From an uncultured Verrucomicrobiales bacterium (GTDB taxonomy: Bacteria; Verrucomicrobiota; Verrucomicrobiia; Verrucomicrobiales; Akkermansiaceae): 64,000 nt of DNA. A program made the position numbers and the translations under genes. The stretch spans positions 1 to 64,000 of the forward strand of contig CAMQZC010000004.1 of NCBI GenBank assembly GCA_947039485.1, read 5' to 3'. The notes beneath the pieces were generated by a model that was given only the letters and a program-made list of their open reading frames with translations, was not told the DNA's origin and ran no database searches. Every line of letters begins with the position of its first letter. The first letter of the stretch is position 1. Positions 26,850-36,518 of this stretch are shown here, piece after piece.

Positions 26850-27121
26850 GGTGTGGGTTTCTTTGGGGGTAAAGTCGAGCGCGTCGCTGCCCTTCTTCAT
26901 GCTATCATTAAGCTTTGTTTTTGCAACTCTTTTTTGGGTCTCGCTCGTGTGCTTCGCTTCCCTTTATATTCGTTGGTAGATGTTGGACGAAGGGTGATAA
27001 GTATCATTCTTGAGGATGAATAAAGAAAAACTGCTTCATGTTGAGATTCCTGCAGACGAGCGTTGCTCAGTCTCTCTCTTTGGTGTTGACGGGATATAGC
27101 TTCTCTATTACAATGGGTTTT

Positions 27122-28201
27122 ATGAAGTCTGGCTCCGATATAATGCATGTTGCTTTTTCTGCGGATGTTAATTTCTCTGTGCCTCTGGGGCTGGTTTGTC
27201 TCTCTCTGATGCGTGTAGCACGCCCAGAAGATTGCTATCACATCCATGTGCTGGGTGACGCAGTGGACGAGACCGTGCTCTCCGATATTCGCGCTCTTTG
27301 CGATACGCGTGGCTACGAGCTCTCCTACCATGATGTGGGCGAGGCGATGGCTAATGTGATTGAGACAGAGAATTTTCCGAAGATGGCATTCGCTCGCTTT
27401 TTGCTGCCTGATTTGCTGCCTACTGAGGTGACGCGCGTGTTTTATGCAGACTCAGATGTGATGCTGATGCGTGACCCTGCTGAGCTTTTTGCGCTGGATA
27501 TGGAGGGTTATTTACTCGCTGGCGTGCTAGATATGGCGCTGGCGCTAGATGATCGCTTGCGTCTCCATATGGATGATCTTTGTGTCGCCTATGGGGTGGA
27601 TCGTGATAGCTTCCGCAATTACTACTCAGGCCAGCTGCTCTTTAATCTGACACTGTGCCGCGAGATGTCCTATGGCAAGCGTGTGGTGGAGCTAGCTCAG
27701 CAGCCCAATGATGCGATTCTCTATCCTGATCAGGATATCATGAATGTGCTGGCACAGGGGCAGATTAAGACCCTGCCGCTCAATTACTGCGTGGTGCCAC
27801 ATATGGCCGCTCTCTATGATGCTGTGATTGTCCAAGGCGGTGATACGGTGTATCGCGCTGATGAGGTAGCCTCAGCCATCGCGCATCCTGCTCTGATGCA
27901 TTTTGCGACCTCCTACAAGCCTTTCGTACTCTACCCTTGTGCTCGCTGGTATGGGGCGTTTTATGCGCTCTGGCGCAGCTCTCCGTGGAAGAGGCGCTTG
28001 CCTTATGTTCCTCACAAAATCCGCAGAGGAGCCGCGCACTCGCTGCCTTGCAAGCTGGCGCTTGCTTGGATGAAGACGCTGCTCTACATCCCCTTTGGCT
28101 ATGAGCTCTGGTGGGCGGTCTTGTCGATATTGCCGTGTTCTGTGCGTGGCTGCGTTGCCAGAGCCTTTGCTTGGGATGAGCCCGACACGAAATTATCATA
28201 A
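27122..28201 (+). CDS. family 8 glycosyltransferase
   Basis: About 359 aa. The family start is HVAFSADVNFSVPLGLVCLSL; I take ATG at 27122, with ATG at 27143 equally possible. The DxD motif is in VFYADSDVML, followed by YYSGQLLFNLTLCRE (Ser/Gly acceptor loop) and a HFATSYKPF region with the third metal ligand His. GT8 retaining enzymes transfer galactose or glucose in LPS core and capsule synthesis. The stop is 1 bp before the next glycosyltransferase ATG, so the pair is an operon. A fragment of its 5' end is present at 25684-25727. Confidence 0.92.
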   Translation: MKSGSDIMHVAFSADVNFSVPLGLVCLSLMRVARPEDCYHIHVLGDAVDETVLSDIRALCDTRGYELSYHDVGEAMANVIETENFPKMAFARFLLPDLLPTEVTRVFYADSDVMLMRDPAELFALDMEGYLLAGVLDMALALDDRLRLHMDDLCVAYGVDRDSFRNYYSGQLLFNLTLCREMSYGKRVVELAQQPNDAILYPDQDIMNVLAQGQIKTLPLNYCVVPHMAALYDAVIVQGGDTVYRADEVASAIAHPALMHFATSYKPFVLYPCARWYGAFYALWRSSPWKRRLPYVPHKIRRGAAHSLPCKLALAWMKTLLYIPFGYELWWAVLSILPCSVRGCVARAFAWDEPDTKLS

Positions 28202-28202
28202 T

Positions 28203-29186
28203 ATGGAACCTCTTTTCACCATCATTATTCCAGTTTATAACTGTGAGCTCTATGTCTCGGCGAGCCTCGACTCGCTGCTGGCGCAGTCACTGGGCGATTG
28301 GGAGGCCGTTTGCATCAATGATGGCTCTCGCGATGGCTCGCAGGCTGTGCTGGAGTCCTATGCTGCTCGCGACGCTCGCATCCGCGTGCTCTCGCAGCAG
28401 AATGCGGGGGTATCTTGTGCTCGTAATGCGGGGCTGGATATTGCGCACGGACGCTATGTGCTTTTCCTCGACGCGGATGATACGCTGCTGCCTGAATCGC
28501 TCGCGCTGCTGGCGCAGGAGCAGCTTGCGGCACCTGATTCTCTGTTGATGTTTGGTGTGGCCTTTTGCGAGGAGTGCGGAGCTGTGGAGGATAAGGGACC
28601 TTATTCCGGGTACAGGACAGGCGAGGCGCTGAGATTTTCCATGACGCGCGAGTGGATATTTCGATTGCAGCCCTATAGTTGTAACAAGCTTTTTGATCGT
28701 GCTCGAATTGAGTCAAGAGGGCTGCGCTTTCCCCCCGGGGTGCCTCTCAATGAGGATTTGTGCTTTTTGCTCAATTATGCCTATGAGTTGGATAGCTGCG
28801 TCGCGCTACCAGAGCCGCTCTATCGCTATTACCAGCGAGAGAGCTCGGTCTGTGGTCAGGGCGCGAAGTTTGATCGCCCAGCTCAGCATTACCTCAATCA
28901 CGTAACACTCTACATCCCTCTGCTCGATAAGTTGCAATCCCTGCCCCTGCTGCGTCGTCGTCAATGGCAGATGGGGCTTTATCAGAAGGTGCACGCCCAG
29001 ATGCGTGCCTTGTGCGCATGGATGCGTGCCGAGGGAAATGCTCGCCCCGAATTACAGGAGGAACTGCTACGTGCATTGGCTGAATTTAAAGTGATGGTGC
29101 CTTTTTCTGTACGCGTGGAGCTGCTGCTCAATGCGCGCGCTCCCCGACTGATGCGCAGACTGTACCGCGCTCTGGGGGTGGGCTGA
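28203..29186 (+). CDS. family 2 glycosyltransferase
   Basis: 327 aa from ATG at 28203 (MEPLFTIIIPVYN), directly after the GT8 stop; the longer frame from 28095 overlaps GT8 and lacks family similarity. Motifs: VCINDGSRDGSQ, QQNAGVSCARNAGLDIAHGRYVLFLDADD and a LNEDLCFLLNYAYE segment (the ED pair of inverting GT2 enzymes). Predicted inverting transferase for the surface polysaccharide. It ends the rightward part of the glycan locus. Confidence 0.92.
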   Translation: MEPLFTIIIPVYNCELYVSASLDSLLAQSLGDWEAVCINDGSRDGSQAVLESYAARDARIRVLSQQNAGVSCARNAGLDIAHGRYVLFLDADDTLLPESLALLAQEQLAAPDSLLMFGVAFCEECGAVEDKGPYSGYRTGEALRFSMTREWIFRLQPYSCNKLFDRARIESRGLRFPPGVPLNEDLCFLLNYAYELDSCVALPEPLYRYYQRESSVCGQGAKFDRPAQHYLNHVTLYIPLLDKLQSLPLLRRRQWQMGLYQKVHAQMRALCAWMRAEGNARPELQEELLRALAEFKVMVPFSVRVELLLNARAPRLMRRLYRALGVG

Positions 29187-29231
29187 GAGAGGGGCGGTGG
29201 CAGCCACTTCGCGTGTTGATGAAAAAAAAGC

Positions 29232-29261
29232 TTTATATTGATGCTAACAATATGATATAAT
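29232..29261 (+). promoter_or_regulatory. candidate promoter of gdhA
   Basis: TTTATA (29232-29237), 18-bp spacer, consensus TATAAT (29256-29261), about 80 nt before the chosen ATG. Confidence 0.5.
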
Positions 29262-29348
29262 CGTGTCGCCATCTCACTCTATTGAGACTGCGGAAAATTT
29301 ATGCTGAGGATTTGCAGCTCAGGAGTAACCAGATGGTTCTCTATTATT

Positions 29349-30707
29349 ATGTCCGATTATACATCCCGTATTATGGACCAGGTTCGTGCCAAGAATGGTC
29401 ACGAGACTGAGTTCCTTCAAGCCGTACAAGAGGTGCTTGCCACCATTTCCCCCGTCCTCGCTGCTCAGCCTAAATATGAGGCAAACGCTATCCTTGAGCG
29501 TATCGTTGAGCCAGAGCGCGTCATTACCTTCCGTGTGCCATGGATGGATGACAAGGGTAACTATCAAGTCAATCGCGGCTACCGCGTTGAGTTCAACAGC
29601 GCCATTGGCCCCTACAAAGGTGGTCTGCGTTTCCACCCCAGCGTCAATCTGGGTATCCTCAAGTTCCTTGGCTTCGAGCAGGTCTTTAAAAACTCCCTTA
29701 CGACACTCGCCATGGGCGGTGGCAAGGGTGGTGCTGACTTTGACCCCAAGGGCAAGAGCGACAATGAGGTGATGCGCTTCTGCCAGAGCTTCATGTCCGA
29801 GCTCCAACGCCACATCGGTCCAGACACAGACGTGCCTGCTGGTGACATTGGTGTAGGTGGTCGTGAGATTGGCTACATGTTTGGCCAGTACAAGCGTCTG
29901 CGCAACGAGTTTACAGGTGTACTCACCGGTAAGGCTCGCAACTGGGGTGGTTCACTCATCCGCCCTGAGGCTACTGGTTACGGTACAGTTTACTTTGCTC
30001 AAAACATGCTTGCAACCAAGGGCGAAGACTTCGTCGGTAAGGTTTGCACAGTCTCTGGCTCCGGTAACGTAGCTCAGTACACTGTAGAAAAGCTCAACGA
30101 GCTCGGTGCTAAGCCCGTCACACTCTCTGACTCCGCTGGCTTCATTCACGATCCTGCAGGTATCGACGCTGAAAAGCTCGCTTGGGTCATGGACCTCAAG
30201 AATGTGCGCCGCGGCCGCATCTCAGAGTACGCTAAGCAATTCCCAGGTGCTACCTTCTACGCGGGTCAACGCCCATGGGGCATTACTTGCGACTGTGCTT
30301 TCCCCTCTGCTACGCAGAATGAAATCAACGGTGCTGAGGCAACGACGCTCATCAAGAATGGCTGCGGTCTCGTGGCCGAAGGTGCTAACATGCCCACAGA
30401 CCTCGAGGGTATCGACGTCTACCTTGAGTCAAAAATCCTCTACGGACCAGCAAAGGCTGCCAATGCAGGTGGTGTTGCTACCTCCGGTCTGGAAATGGCT
30501 CAGAACAGCCAACGCCTCAACTGGACTCGCGAAGAAGTTGACGCAAAGCTCAAGAGCATCATGAAGAACATCCATGACAACGCGCAGTCTCACGCTCGTG
30601 AGTATTCCGCTGACTCCAAGGGTGACTACACCAACTACGTCGCAGGCTCCAACATGGCCGGCTTTGTCAAGGTGGCTGACTCCATGATCGATCAGGGTCT
30701 GGTCTAA
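29349..30707 (+). CDS. gdhA: NADP-specific glutamate dehydrogenase
   Basis: 452 aa from ATG at 29349 (MSDYTSRIMDQVRAKNGHE), the normal start of the hexameric bacterial enzyme. Substrate-binding GPYKGGLRFHPSVNLG, the catalytic Lys in AMGGGKGGADFDPKGKSD, DVPAGDIGVGGREIGYMFG and the dinucleotide fold VSGSGNVAQYT are intact. It aminates 2-oxoglutarate with NADPH and ammonium, or runs in reverse; the ADFDPKGKSD sequence fits the NADP-type. Codon use is strongly biased (GGT, ATC, AAG), suggesting high expression. Single gene with its own terminator; stop is TAA followed by TAG. Confidence 0.97.
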   Translation: MSDYTSRIMDQVRAKNGHETEFLQAVQEVLATISPVLAAQPKYEANAILERIVEPERVITFRVPWMDDKGNYQVNRGYRVEFNSAIGPYKGGLRFHPSVNLGILKFLGFEQVFKNSLTTLAMGGGKGGADFDPKGKSDNEVMRFCQSFMSELQRHIGPDTDVPAGDIGVGGREIGYMFGQYKRLRNEFTGVLTGKARNWGGSLIRPEATGYGTVYFAQNMLATKGEDFVGKVCTVSGSGNVAQYTVEKLNELGAKPVTLSDSAGFIHDPAGIDAEKLAWVMDLKNVRRGRISEYAKQFPGATFYAGQRPWGITCDCAFPSATQNEINGAEATTLIKNGCGLVAEGANMPTDLEGIDVYLESKILYGPAKAANAGGVATSGLEMAQNSQRLNWTREEVDAKLKSIMKNIHDNAQSHAREYSADSKGDYTNYVAGSNMAGFVKVADSMIDQGLV

Positions 30708-30729
30708 TAGGCTTCATCCAAATTATTTC

Positions 30730-30768
30730 TCACCGCAGCTTCTTCTCAGAAGCTGCGGTGATTTTTTT
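30730..30768 (+). terminator. terminator of gdhA
   Basis: 14-bp stem (30730-30743 with 30748-30761), 4-nt loop, then a run of seven Ts. Confidence 0.92.
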
Positions 30769-30872
30769 GCCTAGAGAGGGCGGGGCGGGGGCGAGTTATC
30801 AGCTAGACCGTTTGGTGAAAAAAATGTGGTATCGCGCGCCTGAAGCTGCTATGATGCTGCCCACATCCCACC

Positions 30873-31616
30873 ATGCATATCTATCGACAGTACCTGCTTA
30901 TAGCCTTTAGCATGATTTTGCTCATTGGCTGCACGCCAGCCTCCTTGGACCACCCCTATAGCGAGAGCATCACCGAGCGACGCGCAGAGCTCAAGGATGA
31001 GCTACTCGCGCTTCTGCCCAAGGAAGATCGGGGTAAGCACATCGCGCAGCAGGAGGCGATATGGCTCGCCGACACCGCTTACGCGGCCGCGGCCGCCATC
31101 TCACGCATCAATGATTCCAACTTCCCCGGCTGGTCGGGTAACAATTTTGTCAATATGAACTGGCAGGATCGCGGGCTCTGCTGGCAGTACCAGCATGATA
31201 TGTACCGTGAGCTGCGCCGCCGCAAGTTGGCGTTCTTCCGCGTCGGTGCCTGTGTCCGTGATCAGGGTGATATGAGCGAGCATAACTGCGTCTACATTGC
31301 CGCTAAGTCTGGCTCTTGGCCACTGGCTTGGGTGCTCGATGCTTGGATGTGGAATGGTAGGCTCAAGGTTGATGCCGCTTGGGAGATGGATGCTGATCGC
31401 TGGGAGGATATCCCCGAGGTGCTCGACCGTATAGCTCCTGTCTATACTGAGGAGCATCGCTATCCTGTCGAGCACTGGTATCGTATCAAGACCTTCCGCG
31501 GTGAGTACGCGCCCTTTTGGTCCGATGATGCTCGCCGCTCTGAGCAATACGCACGGATGTATCAAAACATCCTTGATGGGGAGAAAGCTCGCTGCGGCAA
31601 ACTCACCAATTACTAA
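30873..31616 (+). CDS. lipoprotein with possible Cys-His-Asp (papain-like) site
   Basis: 247 aa. Signal with lipobox LIGC, lipidated Cys20. The mature part has GLCWQYQHDMYREL (Cys103), MSEHNCVYIAA (His137) and VLDAWMW (Asp156). That order and spacing resemble a transglutaminase-like or papain-like catalytic triad, though no family can be named with confidence. It would sit at the inner leaflet of the outer membrane or on the inner membrane. Spacing from gdhA (after its terminator) suggests independent transcription. The hairpin at 31634-31667 would end it. Confidence 0.7.
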   Translation: MHIYRQYLLIAFSMILLIGCTPASLDHPYSESITERRAELKDELLALLPKEDRGKHIAQQEAIWLADTAYAAAAAISRINDSNFPGWSGNNFVNMNWQDRGLCWQYQHDMYRELRRRKLAFFRVGACVRDQGDMSEHNCVYIAAKSGSWPLAWVLDAWMWNGRLKVDAAWEMDADRWEDIPEVLDRIAPVYTEEHRYPVEHWYRIKTFRGEYAPFWSDDARRSEQYARMYQNILDGEKARCGKLTNY

Positions 31617-31629
31617 AGAATCCGCTTGC

Positions 31630-31668
31630 AAAAAAAGCAGCCCCTCTTAAAGAAGAGGCGCTGCTTTG
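31630..31668. terminator. bidirectional terminator between lipoprotein and EF-hand genes
   Basis: AAAGCAG...CTGCTTT stem with an inner CTCTT/AAGAG (31634-31667, one internal mismatch). T-run on the minus strand and a shorter one on the plus strand, placed between converging genes. Confidence 0.8.
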
Positions 31669-31691
31669 TTGTATTGCTGAAAGTCGAAGAC

Positions 31692-32216
<525 letters not shown>

Positions 32217-32537
32217 GTGATGTTTTGTTGTGGGTTTTGAGGTTGAGCGAGAGAACCAGCCTCCCGCTATGAGTGAGAACGCGCTGATGTATGAAATATC
32301 CACAGACAAATTGCTTTTTTATTTTTTTGTTATCAGAGCAATGAGACCGTCATCTTAAACGCTCAGGGAGAGCGCGTATTTTAGCCTGCGTTGATGGTTG
32401 GGGCGCTTCTCGTGATGTGCGGATGCGAGGGCTATGTGTATATTTATCTTTTACTGGATGTTTTTCTCTTGACCTCAGTAATAATTGGTAGTATACTTCG
32501 CTTGCAGCGCAGTAATGCAAAGCAAATCCTAAGCAAA
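32217..32537. other. intergenic region upstream of tRNA-Glu
   Basis: Contains the leader of the EF-hand gene on the left and the tRNA-Glu promoter on the right; nothing else recognised. Confidence 0.6.
32469..32497 (+). promoter_or_regulatory. promoter of tRNA-Glu
   Basis: TTGACC (32469-32474), exactly 17 bp, TATACT (32492-32497), about 35 nt before the mature tRNA. One of the best sigma-70 matches in the window. Confidence 0.8.
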
Positions 32538-32610
32538 GTCTCGTTCGTCTAGCGGTCTAGGACTCTCGCCTTTCACGCGAGCAACACGGGTTCGAGTCCC
32601 GTACGAGATG
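32538..32610 (+). tRNA. tRNA-Glu (TTC)
   Basis: Acceptor GTCTCGT pairs with ACGAGAT; anticodon stem TCGC/GCGA around CTTTCAC gives anticodon TTC; T-arm ACGGG-TTCGAGT-CCCGT. CCA is not encoded. Confidence 0.95.
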
Positions 32611-32618
32611 CTTCAATT

Positions 32619-32652
32619 AAAAACACGTCCCTTTTCGGGGCGTGTTTTTTTG
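32619..32652 (+). terminator. terminator of tRNA-Glu
   Basis: Stem AAAAACACGTCCC with GGGGCGTGTTTTT (32619-32649, one G-T), loop TTTTC, followed by further Ts. Confidence 0.88.
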
Positions 32653-32698
32653 TTGATGCAGTCTTGCGCCATGACTGCCAGCATGATAAAATGGAGGC

Positions 32699-33139
32699 AT
32701 GCAAGCCTTTCGTCATTTAGAAGAAGCCGTAGAGCGTGTTCTTGAGCGGCACCCCGAGTACCATAGCGAAGCTTATACCCTCGTTCATTTGGCGTTGGGT
32801 GTTACCGTTGAGCGACTTGCGAAGCCGCATCACCTCAGCGCACGCGAGCTCTATCTGGGCTGCTGTGCTTACGCGATTGGGGAATACGGCCCCCTCGCAG
32901 GCGAAACCCTCGCGCACTGGGGGGTCACGAAGTCTGCGGACTTTGGAGCCATCGTATATAATCTCATCGAGGTTGGTATCTTTGCCCGCCAGAAGGAGGA
33001 TAGTCAGAGTGAGTTCAATGATTTGCCCCCCTTAGATCTCCTGCTCAGCGAGCCCTTTCTCTGTGGAAAAGACCTTGAGGATCGTCGCGCGGCCGCGGGC
33101 TATCCCTCCTCTAAGAAAAAAAGAAGTAAGAAAAAATAA
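32699..33139 (+). CDS. Minf_1886 family protein
   Basis: 146 aa. EEAVERVLERHPEYHSEAYTLVHLALG, LSARELYLGCCAYAIGEYGPLAGETLAHWGV and KSADFGAIVYNLIEVGIFARQKEDSQSEFNDL are the conserved blocks of this uncharacterised family, known to me from Verrucomicrobia and Planctomycetes (TIGR04138-type). The tail is very Lys-rich (SSKKKRSKKK), suggesting nucleic-acid contact. It shares one base with the next gene (TAATG), so translation is coupled with agmatine deiminase. Its presence is a good lineage marker; no molecular function is known. Confidence 0.85.
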   Translation: MQAFRHLEEAVERVLERHPEYHSEAYTLVHLALGVTVERLAKPHHLSARELYLGCCAYAIGEYGPLAGETLAHWGVTKSADFGAIVYNLIEVGIFARQKEDSQSEFNDLPPLDLLLSEPFLCGKDLEDRRAAAGYPSSKKKRSKKK

Positions 33140-34206
33140 TGATGAGCAATACCTCTCGACCAAGCCCCATGTCGGGCAATGAGCTTCGCTGGCCCGCTGA
33201 ATGGGAAAAGCAAGACGCCGTCTGGATATCTTGGCCGCATCGCGGCGATCTCTGGCAGGGTGGACTTGATGCGCTGCATGGCGACTACGCCCAGCTCGCC
33301 GCCCTCATCGCTCCTGAGGCGCAGGTACGCATCAATGCGGCGGCACCCTTGCATGCTGGCATAGCCGCCCAGCTCCAAGCCAAGGGACTCAATGCCAGCC
33401 AATACGCTCTTTACAATCACGCCACAGACGACGTCTGGTGCCGTGACCATGGCGGCATCATCGTGCATCGAGCCGATGGCGGACGTCAAGTAGCCGACTG
33501 GACATTCAACGCGTGGGGCGGCAAGTTTGCCCCATGGGACAAGGACAACGCTATCCCTGCGCAGATGGCGCGCGCCCTCAATCTGCCTTACCTTAGCTCA
33601 GAGGTCATCCTTGAGGGTGGCGGTATCGAGGGCAACGGCGAGGGACTCATCCTGAGCACCGAGGCCGTGCTGCTCAACCCCAACCGCAACCCCCACTGCA
33701 GCAAGAGTGAGATTGAGGCCGCGATGCATCAGCTTCTTGGCTGCAAGCAGGTCTTTTGGCTAGGGCAGGGCATTGAGGGCGATGACACCGATGGGCATAT
33801 TGATGATATGATCCGCTTTGTCAATGCTAGCAGCCTCGTCTCCATCATTGAGCCTGATAGCAAATCTCCCCACTACCGTGCTCTCGCAGAGAACAACGAG
33901 CGACTCCAGGATCTGCGCCGCCCCTGCGGCAGCAAGGTTGAGATTATCCCCCTGCCCATGCCTCGCCCCCTCATCGCTGAGGACTGGCGACTTGAGCAGC
34001 TGCCAGCTAGCTACGCCAACTTCCTCATCTGCAACAACCGCGTCATCGTGCCAATCTTTGCACAAAAGCGCGAGGATGACATCGCCCTTGGCATCCTGCG
34101 TGAGGCCTTTGGTCGTCGCTACGAGGTCATCGGCATGGACGCGCGCCGTCTTGTTATTGAGGGTGGTGCCATCCACTGCATCACGCAGCAAGAACCCAGC
34201 GCCTGA
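33139..34206 (+). CDS. aguA: agmatine deiminase (peptidyl-arginine-deiminase family)
   Basis: 355 aa. Opens with RWPAEWEKQDAVWISWPH; catalytic set visible as TDDVWCRDHGGIIV (Asp), EGDDTDGHIDDMIRF (His, Asp) and the nucleophile Cys347 in GGAIHCITQQEP. It hydrolyses agmatine to N-carbamoylputrescine and ammonia, for polyamine synthesis or arginine catabolism. No N-carbamoylputrescine amidohydrolase (aguB) is next to it in this window. ATG at 33139 overlaps the Minf_1886 stop by one base; ATG at 33142 is an equal choice. Confidence 0.94.
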   Translation: MMSNTSRPSPMSGNELRWPAEWEKQDAVWISWPHRGDLWQGGLDALHGDYAQLAALIAPEAQVRINAAAPLHAGIAAQLQAKGLNASQYALYNHATDDVWCRDHGGIIVHRADGGRQVADWTFNAWGGKFAPWDKDNAIPAQMARALNLPYLSSEVILEGGGIEGNGEGLILSTEAVLLNPNRNPHCSKSEIEAAMHQLLGCKQVFWLGQGIEGDDTDGHIDDMIRFVNASSLVSIIEPDSKSPHYRALAENNERLQDLRRPCGSKVEIIPLPMPRPLIAEDWRLEQLPASYANFLICNNRVIVPIFAQKREDDIALGILREAFGRRYEVIGMDARRLVIEGGAIHCITQQEPSA

Positions 34207-34355
34207 GGATATCACCACACCACCCTACACACGATGCCTTATTGCCTCGGGCTGTCGTGTTAGCTAGGGTTTTGTTTCTAGTACAACTTGACAAAGGGAG
34301 GGATGCATTCTAACCTGCCTCTAGTTATTTCTCTCTACCTCTTAGCTTGAAGCAT

Positions 34356-36321
34356 ATGAATCAGCCACCATCCCTGCATCAAAACACCTACTTTCCCCAC
34401 ATAGATGGTATACGCGCTATCGCGGTGCTCGCGGTCGTCCTCTATCATATCCGCGAGCTGACTTGCCCGGGTGGATTTGTTGGTGTTGATATCTTCTTTG
34501 TGCTCTCAGGCTACCTCATTACCAAGGGGCTCATCAAGGAGTCTGTGGAAGGGGATGTTCTCGATCAAAGACTTTTACCTGCGTCGCATCAGGCGCATCA
34601 TGCCAGCCTACTTCTGCCTCATCTTGATTGTCACCCTGATGAGTGGGGTTGTCCTTTATGGCGAGACGCTGCATCAGGCCGCACTCGCTGCGATGGCGAG
34701 TCTAGGCTTCTCTGCCAACATTTATTTCTTTTGTAATACAGACTACTTTGCTCCGGCCGCAGAGCTAAATCCCTACCTTAATTTATGGTCACTGGGGGTA
34801 GAGGAGCAGTTCTATCTCTTCTTCCCCCTGCTGCTGATGCTCTTTTGCCGCAAGCTAAAGAGGGGTTTTGGCATCGCCTTCATTGCTATTGCGATCCTCT
34901 CCTTGATCTGGAGTATCTACCTCTTGCACTCTGGGTAGGCCACATCCTCCTTTTACATGTTGCCATCTCGCGCATGGGAGCTGTTGGTGGGTAGTCTTTT
35001 GGCGATTTACCCTCGATTCTTATCCAAGCCTATCCTCGGACTTGGGCTTGTGGGTATTGTGCTTGCTATTCTACCCTGCTACCTGCTTAGCAGCGAGAGT
35101 CTCTTCCCCGGCTACAATGCAATCGTCCCTGTTGTGGCGGGCGTTATCCTGCTGAGGCAGGGGAGCTTTGGGATTGCTAGCAAGCTGCTCACCCTACGCC
35201 CCATGGTCTTTATGGGCAAGATATCCTACTCTCTCTATCTCTGGCACTGGCCCGTGCTTATCATCTACCAATATATCGCGCAAACTCACTTCATGAAGAA
35301 ACGCATGTATAGCGAGGACTCCATCGCTGTCTTTGCGATCTCGATGCTGCTCGCCGTGCTCTCTTGGTACTATGTCGAGACACCCTTTAGGAAGAGTAAG
35401 TATCAGGCCAAGACCTACGTCCTCCTCACAGGGCTGGGACTTATGGTGCTGCTCTCGCTCAATTACTTTGTGGCTTGTAAGTCGAGTGGTAAGCAAGGCC
35501 TCATGGCTCAATACGTCAGCTCGTACTGGACGGGGCCTCAGGTTGATGAGCGCCAGTATCCCGACCCTCAATGGGCTACGGTTGATAAGCATGATCGTTA
35601 TAGCCTCGTTCAGCTGGGGAAGCTGGGGCGAAAAAATCAATACCTGCTCTGGGGTGACAGCCATGCTATGGCTATTGCGCCAGGCTTTGACGCATTTTCT
35701 CGTCGCAATAATATCAATGGTATCTATATCGCGCGCAGGCACATTACAGCCTGCGACGCGTACAACAAAGGAGGACAAGCGGATAATCCTCAATATGTCA
35801 ATGACGTGATCGCGTGGTTGAAGCAGCACTCGGAAATCCACACGGTCGTCTTATCTAGTCGCTTGGGAATGGTGAGATTCAAACTTCGCGAGCACAATGG
35901 AAGCCCTCATGATAATATGAGGCGCGGCTTTATGGATTTGTTCCGCAAGCTCCATGAAATGGGTAAGGAGGTGATTGTTCTTGCTCCGGTTCCCGAGGTG
36001 GACGGGGATCCCTCGATGCGATTGTTGCATGATCTGAATCGCTCCGCCCAAGTGGGTCATTATCTCGAGAGCTATGAGGACTATATCGCCTCTCGTAAGT
36101 TTATTCTTGATCTGCTCGCCGAGGCGCAGGAACTTGGTTATATTACACTAATACGCAATGAAGATTGCTTTTATCCAGATGCTAAGCCGCTCAATATTTT
36201 CTGCGATAATAAATTGATGTACTTTGATTCAGATCATCTCAGTCCCTCTGGAGCTCGTCTCTATGTCGAGTATCTGGAGAAGGCGCTGCTCAATATAATC
36301 AAGAAGAAGGTAGAGCCTTAA
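34356..36321 (+). pseudogene. OafA/YrhL-type acyltransferase with SGNH domain, frameshift and in-frame TAG
   Basis: From ATG at 34356 it starts YFPHIDGIRAIAVLAVVLYHI and keeps GGFVGVDIFFVLSGYLIT, the acyltransferase-3 signature. A frameshift near 34550 moves it into the frame of KGMFSIKDFYLRRIRRIMPAYF, which then meets TAG at 34936-34938 (HSG-stop-ATSSFYMLPSRAWELL) and continues in the same frame to TAA at 36321. The last part holds an SGNH hydrolase-like domain: LLWGDSHAMAI (Ser), and DSDHLSPSGARLY (Asp/His). The intact protein would O-acylate a surface glycan through about ten helices plus a periplasmic SGNH domain. The 455-aa frame from 34957 might still make the C-terminal part. Confidence 0.88.
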
Positions 36322-36452
36322 CCTCCTCTTGTAGCTGGGGAAGGTCGGCTTGTTTCAATCCATGATCTGCCGATGAGAACGTCATATCTCATTGGATGAT
36401 AAAAAACCCCCCTTTGCAGTCACGTTTTTGCTTTCCTTGGCGGTGGCGGAAT

Positions 36453-36469
36453 GCTAAGATAATCTTAGC
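36453..36469. promoter_or_regulatory. 17-bp palindrome upstream of the mce-mmd operon
   Basis: GCTAAGAT-A-ATCTTAGC, a perfect inverted repeat 50 bp before the mce start. It overlaps the only AT-rich -10-like stretch (GATAAT), so it could be an operator. Confidence 0.4.
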
Positions 36470-36518
36470 GGCTACGTGACAATAGGCACGCGCCCACTTC
36501 CTAACAAAAATTATTACT

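Noticed and set aside
27038-27121. Upstream extension of the GT8 gene
   Set aside because: The added 28 residues are hydrophobic and unlike GT8 N-termini, which begin just before the FSADVNFSVP strand.
12000-29000. Insertion sequence or prophage causing the rearrangements
   Set aside because: No transposase, integrase or terminal inverted repeats were found; the junctions look like recombination between short or long direct repeats.
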